DNA of 64,000 bases from Antedon mediterranea (Eukaryota; Echinodermata; Crinoidea; Comatulida; Antedonidae): assembly GCF_964355755.1 (NCBI RefSeq), contig NC_092670.1, forward strand, positions 28,385,795 through 28,449,794. Reading direction: 5' to 3'. This document shows, piece after piece, positions 48,758-60,278 of this stretch. The position numbers and the translations under genes are program-made. The notes beneath the pieces were generated by a model, which was not told the DNA's origin, did no database searches, and saw only the letters and a list, made by a program, of their open reading frames with translations. Numbering within the stretch: position 1 is the first letter of the stretch; the number at the start of each line of letters is the position of its first letter.

Positions 48758-51293
48758 AAAAATATTTATTTTCAATTAAAAAAAAAAGAAAAAAAATATC
48801 CCTAGAGGTTCGCCCCACTACTCAGAGCACTCAAACCTGAGCATTACCCGTTACGCCACAAACCAGTAGATGACTGAAGAGCTGATAATATTCTATTTAT
48901 ATGAAATGAATTATCAATCAATGAAAAATAATGCCATGCAACTTTGTTTCTGATTTTAAAAAAGATCCATTTGTTTAGGCCTGTCATTCACAACCCTAAA
49001 AAATATCTCATTTTCAAAAAAAAATTTATTTTCAATAAGAAAAAAAAAAGGCAGTATCCCTAGAGGTTGGAACCTGCTACTGAGAGCACTCAAACCTGGG
49101 TATTACCCGTTACGCCACAAACCAGTAGAAGAGCTGATAATAGTCTATTTATATGAAATTAATGATCAATCAATGAAAAATAATGCCATGCAACTTTGTT
49201 TCTGATTTTAAAAAAAGGTTCATTTGTTTAGGCCTGACATTTACAACCCTCAAAATATCTCACTTTAAAAAAAAATATTTATTTTCAATTAAAAAAAAGA
49301 AAGAAAAAAAATATCCCTAGAGGTTCAAACCCACTACTGCGAGCACTCAAACTTGAGCATTACCCGTTACGCCTCAAACCAGTAGATGACTGAAGAGCTG
49401 ATAATACTATATTTATATGAAATGAATAATAAATCAATGAAAAATAATGCCATGCAGGTTTGTTTCTGATTTTAAAAAAGGTTCACTTGTTTAGGCCTGA
49501 CATTTACAACCCTCAAAATATCTCACTTTCAAAAACAATATTTATTTTCAATTAAAAAAAAAAAAGAAACAAAATATCCGTAGAGGTTCGAACCCACTAG
49601 TGAGAGCACTCAAACTTGAGCATTACCCGTTACGCCACAAAACCAGTAGATGACTGAAGAGCTGATAATACTCAATTTATATGAAATAAATAATAAATCA
49701 ATGAAAAATAATGCCATGCAACTTTGTTTCTGATTTTAAAAAAGGTCCACTTGTTTAGGCCTGATATTTACAACCCTCAAAATATCTCACTTTCAAAAAC
49801 AATATTTTTTTTCAATTTAAAAAAAAAAATCCCTAGAGGTTCGAACCCACTACTGAGAGCACTCAAACCTGAGCATTATCCGTTACGCCACAAGCCAGTA
49901 GATGACTGAGGAGCTGATAATAGTCTATTTATATGAAATGAATGATCAGTCAATGAAAAATAATGCCATGCAACTTTGTTTCTGGTTTTAAAAAAGGTCC
50001 ACTTGTTTAGGCCTGACATTTACAACCCTAAAAATATCTCACTTTCAAAAACAATATTTATTGTCAATTAAAAAAAAAAAAGAAAAAAAATATTCGTAGA
50101 GGTTCGAACCCACTACTGCGAGAACTCAAACCTGAGCACTACCGGTTACGCCACAAACCAGTAGATGACTGAAGAGCTGATAACAGTCTATTTATATGAA
50201 ATGAATGATCAATCAATGAAAAATAATGCCATGCAACTTTGTTTCTGATTTTAAAAAAGGTTCACTTGTTTAGGCCTGACAGTTGCAACCCTCAAAATAT
50301 CTCACTTTCAAAAACAATATTTATTTTCAATAAGAAAAAAAAAAGAAAAAAAATATCCCTAGAGGATCGACCCACTACTCAGAGCACTCAAACCTGAGCA
50401 TTACCCGTTACGCCACAAACCAGTAGATGAGTGAAGAGCTGATAATAGTCTATTTATATGAATTGAATGATCCATCAATGTAAAATGATGTTATGCAACT
50501 TTGTTTCTTATTTTAAAAAAGATCCATTTGTTTAGGCTTGAGATTTAAAACCATAAAAATATCTCACTTTCAAAAACAATATTTATTTTCAAATAAAAAA
50601 AAAAAAATATTCCTAGAGGTTTGAACCCACTACTGAGAGCACTCAAACCTGAGCATTACCGGTTACGCCACCAACCAGTAGATGAGTGAACGAGCTCATA
50701 ATAGTCTATTTATATGAAATGAATGATCCAGCAATATAAAATTATGTTATGCAACTTTGTTTCTGATTTAAAAAAAGGTCCACTTGGTTAGGCTTGACAT
50801 TTAAAACCATAAAAATATCTCACTTTCAAAAACAATATTATTTTCAAATAAAAAAAAAAAGAAAAAAAATATCCCTAGAAGTTCGACCCCACTATTGAAA
50901 TCACTCAAACCTGAGCATTACCCGTTACGCCGCAAACCAGTATATGACTGAAGAGCTGATAATAGTCTATTTATATGAAATGGATGATCAATCAATGAAA
51001 AATAATGCCATGCAACTTTGTTTCTGATTTTAAAGAAGGTTCACTTGTTTAGGCCTGACAGTTGCAACCCTCAAAATATCTCACTTTCAAAAACAATTTT
51101 TATTTTCAATTAAAAAAAAAAGAAAAAAAATACCCGTATAGGTTCGAACCCACTACTGAGAGCACTCAAGCCTGAACATTACCCGTTACGCCACAAACCA
51201 GTATATGACTGAGGAGCTGATAATAGTCTATATATATGAAATGAATGATCAATCAATGAAAAATAATGCAATGCAACTTTGTTTCTGATTTTA
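48758..51293 (-). repeat. Family L tRNA-like tandem array 1 (10 units)
   Basis: Monomers of about 252-264 bp. On the minus strand each has an A-box-like tggcgtaacgggta, a B-box-like gggttcgaacc about 35 nt on, then a T-run within about 10-15 nt. B-box positions are near 48804, 49065, 49319, 49578, 49837, 50099, 50364, 50619, 50880 and 51140. Two copies have damaged B boxes (ttcgcccc, ttggaacc). The anticodon arm is not canonical (ctcaggtttgag hairpin), so this is a tRNA-derived satellite, not tRNA genes. Confidence 0.85.
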
Positions 51294-51312
51294 ACAAGCA
51301 CGAATGTGCAAT

Positions 51313-51638
51313 ACTCGGGGTACAGCGAAAGAAGCTGTAATGACGTCATAAGACCGGATTTAACGTCACATACACATCAAAAACCGCGCTACCAAATACG
51401 GCTATACGATACCATCTTCGAGACGTCATATGGTTGCATCCGGTATGAAATTAAAAAATCCGGCTCTCTATAGCTTTGAGGACATGTCCCTGTAGTATAT
51501 TCATGCTAAATCCGAGCTCAATACTACAACGAATAAGGGAGGAGTAGTACTTTATAAATTGCACTTTTTGCTCAATAGTGTCCGGATGGAAGAAGAAGAG
51601 GAAAAGATGAGAGAGTCCTAGACTCAGGTACCCCGATT
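51313..51638. repeat. CRE-bearing module, diverged copy
   Basis: Same layout, with one intact TGACGTCA (51341-51348) and the second site changed to taacgtca. The right end is also altered (ggtaccccgatta). Confidence 0.65.
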
Positions 51639-51708
51639 AATAAAACGATATATACTCTATGTCATTTTACGTATACAGTATATTTCACCATAAAGTTAAA
51701 GAAAAATA

Positions 51709-51779
51709 GGTTTCGCCAGGGCTCGAACCGGGACCTTCTGCGAGTTAAGCAGACTTGACAACCACTACACTACGAAACC
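51709..51779 (-). tRNA. tRNA-Val(AAC)-like, family M
   Basis: 71 nt, minus strand. The acceptor GGTTTCG pairs fully with CGAAACC. The anticodon stem TCTGC/GCAGA is perfect with loop TTAACTC, anticodon AAC. The B box is GGTTCGAGCC. One T-stem mismatch, a 1-nt shortening near the variable loop and a D-stem mismatch weaken it. A T-run (attttt) follows. It could be a tRNA-Val gene or a tRNA-derived repeat. Confidence 0.55.
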
Positions 51780-51982
51780 TCTTACACCAAAAATGTGGGT
51801 TACACAAAGTTTTTTAATCCATTTAAATTACAAATAAATTATTATGTAATAAGCACAAAGCAAGATAAACATGTGTAAAAGTGATAATTACCGATTACAC
51901 AAAATAAATATTTTTAAAAATAATAAAAATAAGATATACTGTATATCATATTACCTTATCAGTACTTTTTACCATAAAAGCA

Positions 51983-52042
51983 GCTCGAACCGGGGACCTT
52001 CTGCGTGTTAAGCCGACGTGATAACCACTACGCCAAGAAGCC
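51983..52042 (-). pseudogene. tRNA-Val-like, family N, truncated
   Basis: The 5' part, anticodon arm (AAC) and B box are present, but the 3' acceptor strand and the T-run are deleted (ccataaaagcagctcgaacc). Confidence 0.65.
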
Positions 52043-52437
52043 GCATATAACTACATAACGCTGTGGTGTGTGTCACACATTGTGGCTTCTTAATTAAACA
52101 AATTAATTAACAAACAAGCACGAATGTGCAATACTCGGGGTACAGCGAAAGAAGCTGTAATGACGTAAAGACCGGATGTAACGTAACATACACATCAATA
52201 ACCGCGCTACCAAATACGGCTATACGGTACCATCTTCGAGACGTGATATGGCTGCATCCGATATGAAATTAAAAAATCCGGCTCTATAGCTTTGAGGACA
52301 TGTCTCTGTAGTATATTCATGCTAAATCCGAGCTCAATACTACAACGAAAGGGAAGAGTATTTACCGATTACACAAAATAAATATTTAAAAAAATAATAA
52401 AAATAAGATATACTGTGTATAATTATCATATTGCGTA

Positions 52438-52676
52438 AAGGACGCCTTGAAACTTTCATCCGTCGGGCTGGTAAAATGATTGGTCTGGAACTGCCTTCCT
52501 TTACCGATGTGCACCTAGAACACCTCCAGAAAGATTTCGATCGCATTGAGTCGGATGCCTCTCATCCTCTCTACAAAGTAATCATAGACCAACTTAATCC
52601 AAGTGGTAGATTGAGGCTCCTCAGTGTGAAAACAAATCGATTTGCTAAATCCTTTATTCCCTCCGGTATCATCTAG
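52438..52676 (+). pseudogene. LINE ORF2 C-terminal fragment
   Basis: About 78 codons from KGRLETFIRRAGKMIG to the stop at 52674-52676. DASHPLYKVIIDQLNPSGR and TNRFAKSFIPSGI match the usual ending of invertebrate CR1/jockey-like ORF2 proteins, where SHPL, PSGR and SFIP recur after the reverse transcriptase. The reverse transcriptase and endonuclease domains are absent. No start codon of its own is expected; the fragment begins at the truncation point. Confidence 0.75.
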
Positions 52677-52849
52677 TACAACAGGAAGTCAAGAAGATAA
52701 TTTTATCTTGTAATTTTTTAGATGTTTTTATAAGAATGGTTTTATGCTATATTTGTTTTTATTGTGTGTTCTTTGTTATTATGATGAGCAATGAATTTCC
52801 TTTTTGAGGATCAATAAAAGTTATCTTATCTTATCTTATCTTATCTTAT
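52438..52849 (+). mobile_element. 5'-truncated LINE 3' end
   Basis: A reverse-transcriptase ORF tail followed by a 170 bp 3' UTR and a (ttatc)n tail at 52821-52849. It is inserted in the AT spacer of a family N module: spacer attatcatattgcgta precedes it and ta(c)actacttttcacc follows. Such short 5'-truncated copies with a microsatellite tail are typical of CR1/L2-like non-LTR elements. Confidence 0.75.
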
Positions 52850-52881
52850 ACACTACTTTTCACCATAAAGTTAAAAAAAAA

Positions 52882-52956
52882 GGTTTCGCCCGGGCTCGAA
52901 CCAGGTACGTTCTGCGTGTTTTTAAGTAAACGTGATAACCACTACGCCAACAAGCC
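52882..52956 (-). pseudogene. tRNA-Val-like, family N, with 3-nt insertion
   Basis: 75 nt. Extra bases in the anticodon loop region (tgtttttaagtaaac on +) destroy the seven-base loop. It lies just past the LINE insertion. Confidence 0.65.
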
Positions 52957-53107
52957 GCATGTAACTACATAGCGCTGTGGTGTGTGTCACACATTGTGGC
53001 TTCCTAATTAAACAAATTAATTAACAAAAAAGCACGAATGTGCAATACTCGGGGTACAGAGAAAGAAGCTGTATATAGACGTATACAGTTAAAGTTAAAG
53101 AAAAATA

Positions 53108-53178
53108 GGTTTCGCCAGGGCTCTAACCGGGACCTTCTGCGTGTTAAGCAGACTTGACAATCACTACACTACGAAACC
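53108..53178 (-). pseudogene. tRNA-Val(AAC)-like, family M
   Basis: 71 nt. Acceptor and anticodon arm are intact, but the T loop reads TTAGAGC in place of TTCGAGC, damaging the B box. Confidence 0.6.
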
Positions 53179-53395
53179 CACTTACACTAAAAATGTGGGT
53201 TACAGAAAGTTTTTTAATCCATTTAAATTACAAATAAATATGGTAATAAGCACAAAGAAAAATAAACATGTGTAAAAGTGATAATTACCGATTACACAAA
53301 ATAAGTATTTAAAAAAATAATAAAAATAAGATATACTGTGTATAATTATCATATTGCGTATACAGTACTTTTCACCATAAAGTTTAAAAAAAAAA

Positions 53396-53467
53396 GGTTT
53401 CGTCCGGGCTCGAACCAGGTACCTTCTGCGTGTTGAGCAAACGTGATAACCACTACGCCAAGAAGCC
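53396..53467 (-). pseudogene. tRNA-Val(AAC)-like, family N
   Basis: 72 nt. The loop is TCAACAC, so position 33 is C instead of the near-universal T. The acceptor has two mismatches. A T-run follows. Confidence 0.6.
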
Positions 53468-53557
53468 GCATATAACTACATAACGGTGTGGTGTGTGTCA
53501 CACATTGTGGCTTCTTAATTAAACAAATTAATTAACAAAAAAGCACGAATGTGCGAT

Positions 53558-53874
53558 ACTCGGGGTGCAGCAAAAGAAGCTGTAATGACGTCATAAGACG
53601 GGATGTGACGTCACATACACATCAATAACCTACCAAATACGGCTATATGGTACCATCTTCGAGACGTCATATGGCTGCATCCGGATTGAAATCTATAAAT
53701 CCGGCTCTATAGATTTGAGGACATGTCCCTGTAGTATATTCATGCTAAATCCCAGCTCAATACTACAGATAATAAGGGAGGAGTAGTACTTTAAAAATCG
53801 CACTTTTTACTCAATAGTGTCCAGATGGAGGAGAAGGAGAAAATGAGTAAGTATTAGACTCGGGTACCCCGAGT
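53558..53874. repeat. CRE-bearing inverted-end module, copy 2
   Basis: Same structure as at 48452-48757, ending in ggtaccccgagt directly before an L array. Confidence 0.7.
53586..53613. promoter_or_regulatory. Paired CRE sites, copy 2
   Basis: TGACGTCA at 53586 and 53606, again 20 bp apart. Confidence 0.45.
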
Positions 53875-56800
53875 AAAAATATTTATTTTCAATTAAAAAA
53901 AAAAGAAAAAAAATATCCCTAGAGGTTCGCCCCACTACTCAGAGCACTCAAACCTGAGCATTACCCGTTACGCCACAAACCAGTAGATGACTGAAGAGCT
54001 GATAATATTCTATTTATATGAAATGAATTATCAATCAATGAAAAATAATGCCATGCAACTTTGTTTCTGATTTTAAAAAAGATCCATTTGTTTAGGCCTG
54101 TCATTCACAACCCTAAAAAATATCTCATTTTCAAAAAAAATATTTATTTTCAATAAGAAAAAAAAAAGCAGTATCCCTAGAGGTTGGAACCTGCTACTGA
54201 GAGCACTCAAACCTGGGTATTACCCGTTACGCCACAAACCAGTAGATAACTGAAGAGCTGATAATAGTCTATTTATATGAAATTAATGATCAATCAATGA
54301 AAAATAATGCCATGCAACTTTGTTTCTGATTTTAAAAAAAGGTTCATTTGTTTAGGCCTGACATTTACAACCCTCAAAATATCTCACTTTCAAAAACAAT
54401 ATTTATTTTCAATAAAAAAAAAAAGAAACAAAATATCCCTAGAGGTTCGAACCCACTAGTGAGAGCACTCAAACTTGAGTATTACCCGTTACGCCACAAA
54501 CCAGTAGATGACTGAAGAGCTGATAATACTCTATTTATATGAAATAAATAATAAATCAATGAAAAATAATGCCATGCAACTTTGTTTCTGATTTTAAAAA
54601 AGGTCCACTTGTTTAGGCCTGATTTTTACAACTCTCAAAATATCTCACTTTCCCTAGAGGTTCGAACCCACTACTGAGAGCACTCAAACATGAGCATTAT
54701 CCGTTACGCCACAAACCAGTAGATGACTGAGGAGCTGATAATAGTCTATTGATATGAAATGAATGATCAATCAATGAAAAATAATGCCATGCAACTTTGT
54801 TTAAGATTTTAAAAAAGGTCCACTTGTTTAGGCCTGACATTTACAACCCTCAAAATATCTCACTTTCAAAAACAATATTTATTGTCTATTAAAAAAAAGA
54901 AAAGAAAAAAAATATTCGTAGAGGTTCGAACCCACTACTGAGAGAACTCAAACCTGAGCACTACTGGTTACCCCGCAAACCAGTAGATGACTGAAGAGCT
55001 GATAACAGTCTATTTATATGAAATGAATGATCAATCAATGTAAAATGATGTTATGAAACTTTGTTTCTGATTGAAAAAAATGTCCACTTGTTTATGCCTG
55101 ACATTTACAACACCCAAAATATCTCACTTTCAAAAACAATATTTATTTTCAATTAAAAAAAAAGAAAGAAAAAAAATATTCGTAGAGGTTCGAACCCAAT
55201 ACTGCGAGAACTCAAACCTGAGCACTACCGGTTACGCCACAAACCAGTAGATGAGTGAAGAGCTGATAATAGTCTATTTATATGAAATGAATGATCCATC
55301 AATGTAAAATGATGTTATGCAACTTTGTTTCTGATTTAAAAAAAGGTCCACTTGGTTATAGGCTTGACATAAAAATATCTCACTTTAAAAAACAATATTT
55401 ATTTTCAAATAAAAAAAAAAGAAAACAAAATATTCATAGAGGTTTGAACCCACTACTGAGAGAACTCAAACCTGAGCATTACCGGTTACGCCACAAACCA
55501 GTAGATGAGTGAAGAGATGATAATAGTCTATTTATATGAAATGCTGAATAATCCATCAATATAAAATGATGTTATGCAACTTTGTTTCTGATTTAAAAAA
55601 AGGTCCACTTGGTTTGGCTTGACATTTAAAACCATAAAAATATCTCACTTTCAAAAACAATATTTATTTTCAAATATAAAAAAAAGAAAAAAAAATATTC
55701 ATAGAGGTTTGAACCCACTACTGAGAGAACTCAAACCTGAGCATTACCGGTTACGCCACAAACCAGTATATGAGTGAAGAGCTGATAATAGTCTATTTAT
55801 ATGAAATGCTGAATAATCCATCAATGTAAAATGATGTTATGCAACTTTGTTTCTGATTTAAAAAAAGGTCCACTTGGTTAGGCTTGACATTTAAAACCAT
55901 AAAAATATCTCACTTTCAAAAACAATATTTATTTTCAAATAAAAAAAAAAAAAAAAATATCCCTTGAAGTTCGAACCCACTATTGAAATCACTCAAACCT
56001 GAGCATTACCCGTTACGCCGTAAACCAGTATATGACTGAAGAGCTGATAATAGTCTATTTATATGAAATGGATGATCAATCAATGAAAAATAATGCCATG
56101 CAACTTTGTTTCTGATTTTAAAAAAGGTTCACTTGTTTAGGCCTGACATTTACAACCCTCAAAATATCTCACTTTCAAAAACAATATTTATTTTCAATTA
56201 AAAAAAAAAGAAACAAAATATCCGTAGAGGTTCGAACCCACTAGTGAGAGCACTCAAACTTGAGTATTAGCCGTTACGCCACAAACCAGTAGATGACTGA
56301 AGAGCTGATAATACTCTATTTATATGAAATAAATAATAAATCAATGAAAAATAATGCCATGCAACTTTGTTTCTGATTTTAAAAAAGGTCCACTTGTTTA
56401 GGCCTGACATTTACAACCCTCAAAATATCTCATTTCAAAAACAAGATTTATTTTCAATTTAAAAAAAAAATAAAAAAAAAATCCCTAGAGGTTCGACCCA
56501 CTACTCAGAGCACTCAAACCTGAGCATTACCCGTTACGCCGCAAACCAGTATATGACTGAAGAGCTGATAATAGTCTATTTATATGAAATGGATGATCAA
56601 TCAATGAAAAATAATGCCATGCAACTTTGTTTCTGATTTTAAAAAAGGTTCGCTAGTTTAGGCCTGACAGTTGCAACCCTCAAAATATCTCACTTTCAAA
56701 AACAATATTTATTTTCAATTAAAAAAAAAAGAAAGGAAATATCCCTAGAGGTTCGAACCCACTACTGCGAACACTCAAACCTGAGCATTACCCGTTACGC

Positions 56801-57229
56801 CACAAACCAGTAGATGACTGAGTAGCTGATAATAGTCTATATATATGAAATGAATAATCAATCAATGAAAAATAATGCCATGCAACTTTGTTTCTGATTT
56901 TTAAAAATGTCCACTTGTTTAGGCCTGACATTTACAACCCTCAAAATATCTCACTTTTAAAAAACCATATTTATTTTCAATTTAAAAAAAAAAAGAAAAA
57001 ACAATATCCCTAGAGGTTGGAACCCGCTACTGAGAGCACTCAAACCTGAGCATTACCCGTTAGGCCACAAACCAGTAGATGACTGAAGAGCTGATAATAG
57101 TCTATTTATATGAAATGAATGATCAATCAATGAAAAATAATGCCATGCAACTTTGTTTCTGATTTTAAAAAAGGTTTATTTGTTTAGGCCTGACATTTAC
57201 AACCCTCAAAATATCTCACTTTCAAAAAC
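53875..57229 (-). repeat. Family L tRNA-like tandem array 2 (13 units)
   Basis: B-box-like sites near 53919, 54180, 54440, 54657, 54921, 55186, 55440, 55707, 55967, 56228, 56488, 56746 and 57012. The fourth unit has lost its poly(A)-side spacer (actttccctagaggttcg), shortening the period to about 217 bp. The first five units match those of arrays 3 and 4 closely. Confidence 0.85.
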
Positions 57230-57246
57230 AAGCACGAATGTGCAAT

Positions 57247-57572
57247 ACTCGGGGTACAGCGAAAGAAGCTGTAATGACGTCATAAGACCGGATGTAACGT
57301 CACATACACATCAAAAACCGCGCTACCAAATACGGCTATACGATACCATCTTCGAGACGTCATATGGCTGCATCCGGTATGAAATTAAAAAATCCGGCTC
57401 TCTATAGCTTTGAGGACATGTCCCTGTAGTATATTCATGCTAAATCCGAGCTCAATACTACAACGAATAAGGGAGGAGTAGTACTTTATAAATTGCACTT
57501 TTTGCTCAGTAGTGTCCGGATGGAAGAAGAAGAGGAAAAGATGAGAGAGTCCTAGACTCAGGTACCCCGACT
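57247..57572. repeat. CRE-bearing module, diverged copy
   Basis: Near-identical to 51313-51638, including the degenerate second site (TGACGTCA at 57275, taacgtca at 57295). Confidence 0.65.
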
Positions 57573-57642
57573 AATAAAACGATATATACTCTATATCATT
57601 TTACGTATACAGTATATTTCACCGTAAAGTTAAAGAAAAATA

Positions 57643-57713
57643 GGTTTCGCCAGGGCTCGAACCGGGACCTTCTGCGAGTTAAGCAGACTTGACAACCACT
57701 ACACTACGAAACC
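57643..57713 (-). tRNA. tRNA-Val(AAC)-like, family M
   Basis: Same 71 nt sequence as 51709-51779: full acceptor pairing, loop TTAACTC. Part of the block duplicated at about 5.93 kb. Confidence 0.55.
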
Positions 57714-57925
57714 TCTTACACCAAAAATGTGGGTTACACAAAGTTTTTTAATCCATTTAAATTACAAATAAATTATTATGTAATAAGCACAAAGCAAGAT
57801 AAACATGTGTAAAAGTGATAATTACCGATTACAGAAAATAAATATTTTTAAAAATAATAAAAATAAGATATACTGTATATCATATTACCTTATCAGTACT
57901 TTTTACCATAAAGTTGAAAAAAAAA

Positions 57926-57997
57926 GGTTTCGCCCGGGCTCGAACCGGGGACCTTCTGCGTGTTAAGCAGACGTGATAACCACTACGCCAAGAAGCC
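57926..57997 (-). tRNA. tRNA-Val(AAC)-like, family N, best-preserved
   Basis: 72 nt with perfect T arm (CCCGG/CCGGG, loop TTCGAGC), perfect anticodon stem TCTGC/GCAGA, loop TTAACAC (AAC) and a D arm as in metazoan tRNA-Val. Only the acceptor is imperfect (GGCTTCT against CGAAACC, 5 of 7). A long T-run follows at once. The most gene-like copy in the window. Confidence 0.62.
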
Positions 57998-58150
57998 GCA
58001 TATAACTACATAACGCTGTGGTGTGTGTCACACATTGTGGCTTCTTAATTAAACAAATTAATTAACAAACAAGCACGAATGTGCAATACTCGGGGTACAG
58101 CGAAAGAAGCTGTATACAGACGTATACAGTTAGCAAGTTAAGGAAAAATA

Positions 58151-58221
58151 GGTTTCGCCAGTGCTCGAACCGGTTCCTTCTGCGTGTTAAGCAGACTTGA
58201 CAACCACTACACTACGAAACC
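58151..58221 (-). pseudogene. tRNA-Val(AAC)-like, family M
   Basis: 71 nt. The acceptor is intact, but the T arm is mutated on both sides (GGAACCGGTTCGAGCACTGG). Confidence 0.58.
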
Positions 58222-58434
58222 TCTTACATTAAAAATGTGGGTTACAGAAAGTTTTTTAATCCATTTAAATTACAAATAAATGGAAATAAGCACAAAGCAA
58301 AATAGACATGTGTAAAAGTGAAAATTACCGATTACACAAAATAAGTATTTTAAAAAATAATAAAAAATAAGATATACTCTGTATAATTATCATATTGCGT
58401 ATACAGTACTTTTCACCATAAAGTTAAAAAAAAA

Positions 58435-58506
58435 GGTTTAGTCCGGGCTCGAACCAGGTACCTTCTGCGTGTTGAGCAAACGTGATAACCACTACGCCAA
58501 GAAGCC
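58435..58506 (-). pseudogene. tRNA-Val(AAC)-like, family N
   Basis: 72 nt. C at position 33, as in the 53396 copy, plus an extra acceptor-strand change (ggtttagtcc on +). Confidence 0.58.
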
Positions 58507-58580
58507 GCATATAACTACATAACGCTGTGGTGTGTGTCACACATTGTGGCTTCTTAATTAATAAACAAATTAATTAACAA

Positions 58581-58997
58581 CTAGATTTAATTCGTCACTA
58601 TGACGAATTATAGGTTATATGCATTGATTTAAATAAAGATAATTGATTTTTTAAAGATATATTGATTGATTGTTTTTCTCAGAATCTTTAATTATTTATA
58701 ATATATGATAGGACCTTGCTAACGCGAATACAATAGCCGGTATCACAATCCGATAAAAGATCCCTCTGCGTATAATGTCATAAACCACATTTGTTGTTAC
58801 ATATATTAATAAAGACATAAGTTACTTTTTATCTAGATTTCATTATAAATCATGTGTATAATCTATACACTAAGAAATAAATTTGAAAAGACAATACAGA
58901 TAATAAAAAAAAATCTTATTTCGTTTCCCAAGGTGAGACTCGATCTCGGTACCTTGAATGCCATAGACACGAGCAAAGACCATCGAGCCATACACAA
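58581..58997 (-). mobile_element. Inverted partial copy of the Helentron-like element
   Basis: Reverse complement of the last 417 bp or so of the 44494-45982 element. It has terminal CTAG (58581-58584 read as ctag), the hairpin aattcgtca/tgacgaatt, the tgcatataacct repeat and the tRNA-like segment with its T-run. The 5' part is missing: similarity stops at catacacaactg, where a family M fragment begins. Confidence 0.8.
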
Positions 58998-59002
58998 CTG
59001 AC

Positions 59003-59059
59003 TGAACCGGGACCTTCTGCGTGTTAAGCAGACTTGACAACCACTGCACTACGAAAACC
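59003..59059 (-). pseudogene. tRNA-Val-like, family M, truncated at element junction
   Basis: The D and anticodon arms and part of the T arm are retained. The 3' end is replaced by Helentron-like sequence, so two unrelated tRNA-like segments abut. One extra A in the 5' acceptor. Confidence 0.62.
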
Positions 59060-59279
59060 ACTTACACTAAAAATGTGGGTTACAGAAAGTTTTTTAATCC
59101 ATTTAAATTACAAATAAATATGGTAATATTAATAAGCACAAAGAAAAATAAACATGTGTAAAAGTGATAATTACCGATTACACAAAATAAGTATTGAAAA
59201 AAATAATAAAAATAATATATACTGTGTATAATTATCATATTGCGTATACAGTACTTTTCACCATAAAGTTTAAAAAAAA

Positions 59280-59351
59280 GGTTTCGTCCGGGCTCGAACC
59301 ATGTACCTTCTGCGTGTTAAGCAAACGTGATAACCACTACGCCAAGAATCC
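59280..59351 (-). pseudogene. tRNA-Val(AAC)-like, family N
   Basis: 72 nt, like 48092-48163 but with a further T-arm change (gaaccatgtacc on +). Confidence 0.6.
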
Positions 59352-59626
59352 GCATATAACCATATAACTACATAACGCTGTGGTGTGTGTCACACATTGT
59401 GGCTTCTTAATTAAACAAATTAATTAAAAAAAAATTAAAAATCCGGCTCTATAGCTTTGAGGACATGTCCCTGTAGTATGTTCATGCCAAATCCCAGCTC
59501 AATACTACAACGAATAAGGGAGGAGTAGTACTTTAAAAATCGCACTTTTTACTCAATAGTGTCCAGATGGAGGAAGAGGAGGAGAAAATGAGTAAGTCCT
59601 AGACTCGGGTACCCCGAGTAAAAATA

Positions 59627-59699
59627 GGTTTCGCCAGGGCTCGAACCGGGACCTTCTGCGTGATTAAGCAGACTTGACAACCACTACACTACGAAAACC
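59627..59699 (-). pseudogene. tRNA-Val-like, family M, with insertions
   Basis: 73 nt. One extra base in the anticodon loop (TTAATCAC) disrupts AAC, and one extra A in the acceptor. The upstream half of a CRE module (about 59431-59625) abuts it. Confidence 0.6.
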
Positions 59700-59918
59700 A
59701 CTTACACTAAAAATATGGGTTACACTGACAGAAAGTTTTTTAATCCATTTAAATTACAAATAAATATGGTAATAAGCACAAAGAAAAATAAACATGTGTA
59801 AAAGTGATAATTACCGATTACACAAAATAAGTATTTAAAAAAATAATAAAAATAAGATATACTGTGTATAATTATCATATTGCGTATCAGTACTTTTCAC
59901 CATAAAGTTTAAAAAAAA

Positions 59919-59990
59919 GGTTTCGTCCGGGCTCGAACCAGGTACCTTCTGCGTGTTATGCAAACGTGATAACCACTACGCCAAGAATCC
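59919..59990 (-). pseudogene. tRNA-Val(AAC)-like, family N
   Basis: 72 nt with loop ATAACAC. Otherwise as the copy at 48092-48163. Confidence 0.6.
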
Positions 59991-60278
59991 GCATATAACC
60001 ATATAACTACATAACGCTGTGGTGTGTGTAACACATTGTGGCTTCTTAATTAAACAAATTAATTAACAAAAAATTAAAAATCCGGCTCTATAGCTTTGAG
60101 GACATGTCCCTGTAGTATGTTCATGCCAAATCCCAGCTCAATACTACAACGAATAAGGGAGGAGTAGTACTTTAAAAATCGCACTTTTTACTCAATAGTG
60201 TCCAGATGGAGGAAGAAGAGGAGAAAATGAGTAAGTCCTAGACTCGGGTACCCCGAGTAAAAAGCACGAATGTGCGAT

